Assembly: GCA_019236085.1 (NCBI GenBank)
Contig: JAFAJR010000317.1
Span: 1 to 11,830 of the forward strand
Direction of reading: 5' to 3'
Length of the DNA: 11,830 bases
Origin: Candidatus Dormiibacterota bacterium
Lineage (GTDB): Bacteria > Chloroflexota > Dormibacteria > Aeolococcales > Aeolococcaceae
Shown here: positions 7,154-11,830 of the stretch, one piece after another
How positions within the stretch are numbered: position 1 is the stretch's first letter
How the letters are laid out: each line of letters starts with the position of its first letter
The notes under the pieces: model-generated
The model's input: the letters and a program-made list of their open reading frames with translations, nothing else
What the model was told of the DNA's origin: nothing
The model's database searches: none
Made by a program: the position numbers and the translations under genes

Positions 7154-7923
7154 GCTCCGGCGCCACCGCCGAGAGCGTGGCTCGGAGCGTCATGGGCTAC
7201 GTGCGTTCGGTGTCGACAGCCCGCAGCGAGGTTGTGCGCTCGGCGCCCTTCGTCGCCATCCTGGCCCGGGGCAACCCGGGCCGGCATTGGAACTACGCCA
7301 TCCCCGACGACGATGCCGAGCCCACCGCCGAGGAGGTCGAGGCACTTGCCCGGCTCTTCACCGACCGCGGGCTGTCGCCCCGGGTCGAACTGGTGCGCCA
7401 GGCGGCGCCCGCCGTCCCGGCCGCGCTCGAAGCCGCGGGCTTCAGCGTGGACGAGGATCTGCCGCTCATGACGTGCACGCAGGAGACTGCGGTTGCGCTT
7501 CCGGTGCCCGACGGCATCACGCTGTGCGCGCCGGCCACCGACGCCGAGCTGCTGGCGATGGCCGCAATGCAGCACCGCAACTTCGGCGAGCCACTTCCCG
7601 CGGGCCGCCCTGACGTCGACCGCCAGCGGGGCACGCTGTCGCAGGGCGGCATTCTGCTTATGGCGCTGAACCCCGCCGGCGAGGTGGTTGGAGCCGGCGT
7701 GGCTGCCCCGGAGCACGCCAGGACCAGGGAGATCGTGGGCGTCGCAGTTGAGGCGGCATGGCGGCGCCGCGGCATCGCCGGCGCTGTGGTCGCGGCGATC
7801 ACCGCCGAGGCACTTTCGACCGGGTGCGACAGTGTCTTCCTGGAGGCCGCTCCCGGTGCCGGAGGAGCCTATGAGCGGGCCGGGTTCCGGTATTCGGCGA
7901 GCGCGGTCCATTACGCCCGCTGA
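7150..7923 (+). CDS. GNAT-family N-acetyltransferase, two-part
   Basis: Cytoplasmic enzyme that would transfer an acyl group from acyl-CoA to an amine; target unknown. It has 257 residues, about 100 more than a single GNAT domain. Residues about 30-110 look like a degenerate first half (VAILARGNPGRHWNYAIPDD, ending AALEAAGFSVDEDLPLM). The C-terminal part (120-257) is a full GNAT domain: IVGVAVEAAWRRRGIAGAVV (195-214) is motif A with the CoA-binding RRRGIA loop (205-210), and VFLEAAPGAGGAYERAGF is motif B with the usual ERAGF ending. ATG 7150 has AGGAG seven bases upstream and overlaps the hydrolase stop (ATGA). Its last 53 bases also encode the start of the MFS gene. Amino-acid or amine N-acetylation would fit the neighbours but this is inference. 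Confidence 0.9.
   Translation: MSSGATAESVARSVMGYVRSVSTARSEVVRSAPFVAILARGNPGRHWNYAIPDDDAEPTAEEVEALARLFTDRGLSPRVELVRQAAPAVPAALEAAGFSVDEDLPLMTCTQETAVALPVPDGITLCAPATDAELLAMAAMQHRNFGEPLPAGRPDVDRQRGTLSQGGILLMALNPAGEVVGAGVAAPEHARTREIVGVAVEAAWRRRGIAGAVVAAITAEALSTGCDSVFLEAAPGAGGAYERAGFRYSASAVHYAR
7861..7867 (+). promoter_or_regulatory. Ribosome binding site that fixes the MFS start inside the acetyltransferase gene
   Basis: GGAGGAG lies three bases before ATG 7871, the best Shine-Dalgarno match in the window. No ATG, GTG or TTG occurs in this frame between 7922 and the first membrane helix, so the MFS protein must start at or before 7871. The same bases encode the Gly/Ala-rich part of acetyltransferase motif B. 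Confidence 0.65.
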
Positions 7924-9190
7924 TCCCCTGCCGTCGGGCGCCGGCGGCGTCCCCACAGCCGAACCCGGTCGCCGCCTTCCCACACGGTTCGTACCTCCGG
8001 CGCTCCGGGTCCGGCATTTCCGCTGGTACTGGGCAGCGCAGTGGCCGACGCTGCTCGGCACCTGGATGCAGGTGGTGGCGCTCGGCTACCTGGTGTACTC
8101 CCGGACCGGCAGCACCACCGCGGTCGCGGTCGTGGCGGCGGCTGACGGGCTGCCTGCAGTGGTGTTGTCACTGGCAGGCGGTGTGCTGGCCGACAGGCTT
8201 CCCCGGCGCCGCATCCTCCTGGTGACGCAATCGCTGCTCGGCCTCACGGCCGGCTCGCTGGCCGTGCTGGTGGCCACGGGTCACGCGTCGTTTGGCGCCA
8301 TCGTGGCGGTGGCGCTCGCCTTCGGGGCCACGGACGCGGTCGACCTCCCCACCCGCCAAGCGCTGGTGGCAGACCTGGTGGAGCGCGACCTGGTGGTCAA
8401 CGCCGTCGCACTGGGATCGGCGGCGATGAGCGCCACGCGCATCGTCGGGCCCTCAGTTGCCGGTCTTCTGATCGGCATCGCCGGACCGGCCGTCTGCTTC
8501 GGAGCACTGTCGCTCGCATACCTCGTGCCCATCGTCGTGCTGCTCCTCGTGATCCCGGACATACCGCCGCTTTCACGTGATGACAGCGGCTCAGCGGTGC
8601 ACGACCTGCTCGCCGGGTTTCGGGAAGCCCTGCGCGACCCGCTGGTGCGCGGTGTGCTGCTGGCCTGCGCCGCGCTGGCTTTCTTCGGCGTGTCGTACAT
8701 GCCGTTTCTGCCGGTTCTGGCGAAAACACAGCTGCACGCAGGGGCGCAGGTGTTGGGGCTGATGTACAGCGTCGGCGGCATCGGCGGCCTGGTGGCGGGC
8801 GTGCTGGTGGCGGGATTCGGACGCTCGGCGCGGCGTCGCTCGTTGCTTCTAGTGGGCGGACCGGTGTACGCCGTCAGCCTTTTCTGCGTGGCTCACTCGT
8901 CGGCGCTGCTGTTGACGCTGCTGGGCCTGGTGGGCATCAGTTTCGCGTTTCTGGCCATCAATACCTCGCTGAACACGATCATCCAGACAGAGACAAACGC
9001 CGTGATGCGTGGACGCATGCTTGGCATCTACGCCACGCTGTTCGCCGGGCTGCAGCCGCTGGGAACGGTCGCGTACGGGTTGCTCCCCGCCCCGCAGCTC
9101 TTCACAGCCATCGGCTTCGGCGCCATCGCAGTCGGCGTGGTGACGGTGGCGGTGGCGGCTCGTCGCTCATTCCGGTTGCGCACTGCGTGA
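7871..9190 (+). CDS. MFS exporter, EntS/DHA3-like
   Basis: Proton-driven major facilitator of 439 residues with about 12 hydrophobic segments, probably an efflux pump. After a roughly 45-residue Pro/Gly/Arg-rich cytoplasmic N-terminus comes RVRHFRWYWAAQWPTLLGTW, the typical beginning of this group, then helix 1. MFS motif A, GGVLADRLPRRR (103-114), joins helices 2 and 3. A second-half counterpart, AGFGRSARRRSLLLVGG, follows helix 8. The opening RVRHFRWYWAAQ and the ATDAVDLPTRQALVADLV segment are typical of EntS-like (enterobactin exporter) and macrolide-efflux MFS proteins. Substrate unknown. The frame is open upstream to ATG 7688, but that stretch reads as low-quality Arg/Pro sequence antiparallel in style to real protein, so ATG 7871 with its GGAGGAG is preferred. 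The stop overlaps GTG 9187. Confidence 0.92.
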   Translation: MSGPGSGIRRARSITPADPLPSGAGGVPTAEPGRRLPTRFVPPALRVRHFRWYWAAQWPTLLGTWMQVVALGYLVYSRTGSTTAVAVVAAADGLPAVVLSLAGGVLADRLPRRRILLVTQSLLGLTAGSLAVLVATGHASFGAIVAVALAFGATDAVDLPTRQALVADLVERDLVVNAVALGSAAMSATRIVGPSVAGLLIGIAGPAVCFGALSLAYLVPIVVLLLVIPDIPPLSRDDSGSAVHDLLAGFREALRDPLVRGVLLACAALAFFGVSYMPFLPVLAKTQLHAGAQVLGLMYSVGGIGGLVAGVLVAGFGRSARRRSLLLVGGPVYAVSLFCVAHSSALLLTLLGLVGISFAFLAINTSLNTIIQTETNAVMRGRMLGIYATLFAGLQPLGTVAYGLLPAPQLFTAIGFGAIAVGVVTVAVAARRSFRLRTA

Positions 9191-9194
9191 CGGC

Positions 9195-9210
9195 TAGACT
9201 CGTTGCCATG
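9195..9210 (+). promoter_or_regulatory. Leaderless-type promoter: TAGACT seven bases before ATG
   Basis: TAGACT (9195-9200) fits the actinobacterial -10 consensus TANNNT, and the ATG at 9208 lies seven bases later, exactly where transcription would begin. That would yield a leaderless mRNA, common in high-GC actinobacteria. No good -35 is visible at 16-18 bases. It overlaps the end of the MFS gene. Confidence 0.5.
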
Positions 9211-10134
9211 GCAGGAGTTTCGCGGTGGTGCGTGCTGCCGGCCACAGCACTGCTGCTGAGCGCGTGCGGCGGCCAGGCCGGTCCCGCGACAGGGACACGG
9301 GTGGTGGCGACGGTTTCCGGTGCAGCGATCACCGAGGCAGCGTTCGATGTGCGGCTGCAGAGCACCTTCACGTCGATTCAGCAGGGCGGTGGCTCGACGT
9401 CCGATCCTGCGATGCAGACCAGCGTGAGGGCAAGCGTGTTGCGCAGCCTGATCCTCGACACAGTCATCGCGCAGGAGGCGGCGAAGATCGGCATGGCGGT
9501 GACCGACGCGCAGGTGCAGAGTGAGGTCAACCGCGACGCCCAGGCGGCGGGCGGCATGAGCAATCTGCAGACGCAGCTCTCGGAGGCCGGCGGCTCGATT
9601 GCACAGCTGCAGGACGAGATCCGCTCGCAGCTCAACGAGCAGCGGGTGGAGGACTACTTCGCCCGCCAGAGGGCCGCGCAGGTGGAACACCAGCTGGCCC
9701 AGGGCACGTCGTTTGCGACAGTGGCTCGTGCCGTGTCAGATGACACGAACACGGCGTCGAAAGGTGGCGACATGGGTGCGCTGAGTGCCGCCACACTCGC
9801 CGCCGACGATCCCGCTTTCGCCACCGCGGTGCGGTCACTGGCGGTCGGCGCCTACACCACGAATCCGGTCCACGACCAGGGTGGCTACGACATCATCATG
9901 CTGTATGCCAGGACGGCGAGCACATGGAGCGTGCGTCACATACTGGTCTCGGCGGCCACCCCGTACACGGTGACCAGCCGCCCGGACTGGTTCACTGAAG
10001 CGCTGTTCAGCACCGTCGAAGCGCTGTGCCAGCAGGGCCAGATACAGGTGTACATCAGCGATGCCGGCGCCAATCCCTGCGTTGCGCCCTCCCCGTCGCC
10101 GTCGGCGACCGCGAAGGCGACGACGGCTCCTTGA
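9208..10134 (+). CDS. SurA/PrsA-like peptidyl-prolyl isomerase lipoprotein with displaced parvulin strand
   Basis: Surface-anchored folding factor candidate of 308 residues. Signal peptide with Arg6 and hydrophobic core ends in lipobox LSAC, so Cys20 is lipidated. VVATVSGAAITEAAFDVRLQ opens a SurA N-terminal chaperone domain (about 33-155; helices with ILDTVIAQEAAKIGMAVTDA). Residues about 163-233 match the later part of a parvulin domain: LAQGTSFATVARAVSDDTNT, GGDMGAL (186-192) and GGYDIIMLY. The strand that normally opens a parvulin domain, RHILV, instead occurs afterwards at 243-247. The C-terminus is Pro/Ser/Thr-rich. Start: ATG 9208 has a TAGACT box in front; GTG 9187, overlapping the MFS stop (GTGA), would add seven residues and also leaves a usable signal peptide. 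Chaperone class is secure; isomerase activity is uncertain. Confidence 0.85.
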   Translation: MAGVSRWCVLPATALLLSACGGQAGPATGTRVVATVSGAAITEAAFDVRLQSTFTSIQQGGGSTSDPAMQTSVRASVLRSLILDTVIAQEAAKIGMAVTDAQVQSEVNRDAQAAGGMSNLQTQLSEAGGSIAQLQDEIRSQLNEQRVEDYFARQRAAQVEHQLAQGTSFATVARAVSDDTNTASKGGDMGALSAATLAADDPAFATAVRSLAVGAYTTNPVHDQGGYDIIMLYARTASTWSVRHILVSAATPYTVTSRPDWFTEALFSTVEALCQQGQIQVYISDAGANPCVAPSPSPSATAKATTAP

Positions 10135-10694
10135 GGGCGTTCCTCGCAGTCCCGGTGGAGGAGCCGGCGCTGGCTGAGGTGCGTGCTCTATTGAGCTCGC
10201 TGCGTGAGCAGATCGGCGGCGTGCGCTGGACGAGCGACGACTCGCTGCACATCACAGTGCATTTCTTCGGCAGCGTGAGCGGGGAGGATGCGCTGCGAGC
10301 AGTGAGCCTGCTGCGTCACATTGTTAGCGACACGTCGAGCTTTGCTGTGACACTCGACATGCTTGGTGAGTTTCCGCCACGGGGAGGTCCGCGCGTTCTG
10401 TGGGCCGGACCGTCCGGGCAGGTGGACAGCCTGGACACCTTCGCTCGCGCCACCCGCGAGGCGCTGCGCGAAGACGGGTTCGGCGTCGACGAGCGGCCGT
10501 TCCGTCCGCACTGCACTCTCGGCCGGCCACGCGAGCGATGGCCGGCGCACAGCCGCGACGCGTGGCGCAGGATCGCCGGCGGCGCCTTCAACGCGCAGTT
10601 CGATGCGACGCGGCTGGTCTTGTACGAATCGATCACCAAGTCCAGCGGCGCTGTGCACGTGCCGCGCATGGAACTGCCGTTCACCACAAGCTGA
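10131..10694 (+). CDS. thpR: RNA 2',3'-cyclic phosphodiesterase (ThpR/LigT, 2H family)
   Basis: Hydrolyses 2',3'-cyclic phosphate RNA ends and shows 2'-5' RNA ligase activity in vitro in its relatives; its cellular role is still unclear in the family. The 187-residue product has both 2H motifs: His40 in HITVHFFG and His127 in HCTLGR, each of the form H-x-T-x. It opens MRAFLAVPVEEP, the standard ThpR beginning, which identifies the start as TTG 10131, overlapping the previous stop (TTGA). An ATG at 10026 in the same frame would add 35 residues read through the lipoprotein's tail and is unlikely. No good ribosome site is visible, so translation is probably coupled. It sits between a secreted foldase and an ABC exporter with no evident functional link. 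Confidence 0.93.
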   Translation: MRAFLAVPVEEPALAEVRALLSSLREQIGGVRWTSDDSLHITVHFFGSVSGEDALRAVSLLRHIVSDTSSFAVTLDMLGEFPPRGGPRVLWAGPSGQVDSLDTFARATREALREDGFGVDERPFRPHCTLGRPRERWPAHSRDAWRRIAGGAFNAQFDATRLVLYESITKSSGAVHVPRMELPFTTS

Positions 10695-10717
10695 GTCGCG
10701 TGAAGCCGGGTGCATGG

Positions 10718-10734
10718 CACAATGCCTGGGCATG
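10718..10734 (+). promoter_or_regulatory. Possible leaderless-type promoter of the ABC pair
   Basis: CACAAT (10718-10723) lies eight bases before ATG 10732 in the only real intergenic gap of the plus-strand run (10695-10731). The ATG has no Shine-Dalgarno sequence, so a transcript starting at or next to it would be leaderless. No clear -35 is seen, so this is a weaker case than the one at 9195. Confidence 0.35.
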
Positions 10735-11757
10735 TCCGAGCAGTCCCCTGTGGCCATCGAGGTCGACTCGCTGCACAAGTCGTTTGGCAACGTGCACGCG
10801 CTGCGCGGTCTCAGCTTGCGTGTGCCTCGCGGATCGGTGCTCGGCATCCTCGGTCCCAACGGCGCCGGCAAGACCACAGCTGTCCGCGTGCTGACCACGC
10901 TGCTGTCACCTGACTCAGGTGTGGCGAAGATCGAGGGACACGACGTGGTGCGCGACGCCGCTACCGTGCGCCGCCTCATAGCACTTGCGGGACAGGCCAC
11001 GGCAATCGTGCTGGAGCTCACAGGGCGAGAGAACCTCGAGATGATGGGGCGGCTGCGTCACGTCGGCCGCGAGGAGCTCGCGGTGCGCGTGCCCGAGCTG
11101 CTGGACCGGTTTGACCTGGTGGAGGCCGCCGACCGTCCGGCCAAAACGTATTCCGGGGGCATGCAGCGCAGGCTCGACCTCGCTGCGAGCCTGCTCGGGG
11201 ATCCCGCCGTGCTGTTCCTCGACGAGCCCACCACCGGGCTCGACCCGCACGGCCGTCTGCAGATGTGGGAGGTCATCCGTCATCTGGCTGCGCAAGGCAC
11301 CACGATCCTGCTCACCACGCAGTACCTCGACGAGGCGGATGAGCTCGCTGACAGCATCGTCGTCATCGAACGCGGGCAGGTCATTGCAGAAGGCACTGCC
11401 GACCAGTTGAAGGACAGAGTCGGAGGCGACGTGCTCGAATTCACGGTCATCGACCGCGAGATGGTGGACTCCGCGCTGCGCGCTGTCGCATCGCTCACCG
11501 ACGGCGAGCCGAGCGCCGACGCTGACACGCGGCGGGTCACCGTGCACGTCGGCGCCCGGGGATCACAAGCGCTGGTCGATGCGGTGCGCGCGCTGGACTC
11601 GGCTCGGATCGCGATGAGCGGCCTGCAGCTTCGCAGACCGTCACTCGACGACGTGTTCCTCGCCGTCACCGGTCATGCCGCCGAAGCCGAGACAGACGGC
11701 AACGGACGCGGCCGGCGCCGCGGCCGGCGCAACGCGCCGGCACCGGAGGCTGCGTGA
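10732..11757 (+). CDS. DrrA-type ABC exporter ATP-binding protein
   Basis: ATPase subunit of a two-gene drug- or lipid-type ABC exporter (DrrAB family), 341 residues. Seen: Walker A GPNGAGKTT (41-49, Lys47), Q-loop in LAGQATAIVLELTGREN, signature YSGGMQRRLDLA (140-151), Walker B VLFLDEPTTGLDP with Asp164 and Glu165, and Gln197 in LTTQYLDEAD at the switch position where most ABC ATPases have His. Gln there is usual for DrrA relatives. A C-terminal DUF4162-like domain follows (about 225-315), ending RPSLDDVFLAVTG. The last residues are a basic tail RGRRRGRRN encoded by a tandem 12-base repeat. ATG 10714 in the same frame is an alternative start adding six residues. A GGAGG near its end serves the following permease gene. 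Substrate unknown. Confidence 0.94.
   Translation: MSEQSPVAIEVDSLHKSFGNVHALRGLSLRVPRGSVLGILGPNGAGKTTAVRVLTTLLSPDSGVAKIEGHDVVRDAATVRRLIALAGQATAIVLELTGRENLEMMGRLRHVGREELAVRVPELLDRFDLVEAADRPAKTYSGGMQRRLDLAASLLGDPAVLFLDEPTTGLDPHGRLQMWEVIRHLAAQGTTILLTTQYLDEADELADSIVVIERGQVIAEGTADQLKDRVGGDVLEFTVIDREMVDSALRAVASLTDGEPSADADTRRVTVHVGARGSQALVDAVRALDSARIAMSGLQLRRPSLDDVFLAVTGHAAEAETDGNGRGRRRGRRNAPAPEAA
11708..11731 (+). repeat. Tandem 12-base repeat in the ABC ATPase tail
   Basis: GCGGCCGGCGCC is followed directly by GCGGCCGGCGCA, two copies differing only at the last base. They encode the Arg/Gly-rich tail after the DUF4162-like domain. GCCGGC occurs in each copy and is itself palindromic, so the DNA or mRNA could fold strongly. 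Such repeats are prone to slippage, and tail length may vary between strains. Confidence 0.6.
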
Positions 11758-11758
11758 C

Positions 11759-11830
11759 ATGGCAGTGATGAGCGCCACGCTTGATACCCGGCCCAGCGCC
11801 GGGCAGCAGGTGCGCTGGGCGATCAGCGAC
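11759..11830 (+). CDS. DrrB-type ABC exporter permease, N-terminus only
   Basis: The first 24 codons of a gene that runs off the window: MAVMSATLDTRPSAGQQVRW followed by AISD. GGAGG (11745-11749) lies nine bases before ATG 11759, one base after the ATPase stop. A second ATG at 11768 is also possible. The polar start with a conserved Trp before the first helix, and the position straight after a DrrA-type ATPase, point to the ABC-2 membrane subunit of the exporter. No membrane helix is inside the window, so the call rests mainly on context. Confidence 0.7.
   Translation, partial: MAVMSATLDTRPSAGQQVRWAISD

Noticed and set aside
7688..7870. Upstream start giving a 500-residue MFS protein
   Set aside because: The extra 61 residues are a shadow of the acetyltransferase; GGAGGAG before ATG 7871 is far better.
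6916..8061. Long minus-strand open frame opposite the hydrolase, acetyltransferase and MFS genes
   Set aside because: No motif, crosses several well-supported genes and has no ribosome site.
10026..10130. Upstream ATG for the ThpR gene
   Set aside because: The added residues are a shadow of the lipoprotein tail; MRAFLAVP from TTG 10131 is the normal ThpR beginning.
11754..11768. GTG 11754 (GTGA overlap) as start of the DrrB-type gene
   Set aside because: That frame reaches a stop after four codons; ATG 11759 is open to the window end and has GGAGG at good spacing.

Overview
The window is GC-rich and densely coded. Stop and start codons overlap at most gene junctions, starts include GTG and TTG, two proteins are secreted lipoproteins with a lipobox, and two genes have a -10-like box 7-8 bases before an ATG. 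Together these suggest a high-GC monoderm bacterium, an actinobacterium or a relative such as Dormibacterota or Chloroflexota. Lineage is inferred from style, not from a marker gene.

Left part, minus strand (1-2617): a branched-chain (hydrophobic) amino acid ABC uptake locus. A promoter at 2588-2617 drives a livK-type binding lipoprotein (1196-2548). A strong intrinsic terminator (1142-1175) follows, then a livH-type permease (1125 down to the window edge, C-terminus cut off). The terminator between the two genes probably lets the binding protein be made in excess over the permease.

Middle and right part, plus strand (2630-11830): an unbroken run of nine genes, the last cut off by the window. 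In order they are an orphan seven-helix membrane protein, a class III PLP aminotransferase, an aldehyde dehydrogenase, an alpha/beta hydrolase with Cys in the nucleophile position, a GNAT acetyltransferase, an EntS-like MFS exporter, a SurA/parvulin-like lipoprotein, a 2',3'-cyclic phosphodiesterase (ThpR), and a DrrA-type ABC ATPase followed by the first codons of its DrrB-type permease. Six of the seven junctions up to ThpR are 4-base ATGA/GTGA/TTGA overlaps and the other is a 53-base overlap. The first real gap, 37 bases, precedes the ABC pair.

Reading of the whole: the divergent uptake system plus aminotransferase plus aldehyde dehydrogenase looks like import and oxidation of an amino acid or omega-amino compound (amine to semialdehyde to acid). 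The hydrolase and acetyltransferase are possible additional steps. The MFS, PPIase, ThpR and DrrAB genes look like a second, functionally mixed block, and the leaderless-type promoters at 9195 and 10718 may separate them in expression. The points most worth checking are the parvulin-like protein whose RHILV strand lies after the rest of the domain, the Cys-nucleophile hydrolase, the cluster of RNA hairpins at the aldehyde dehydrogenase/hydrolase junction, and the livK-livH terminator. No CRISPR array, tRNA, rRNA, transposase or phage gene was seen.
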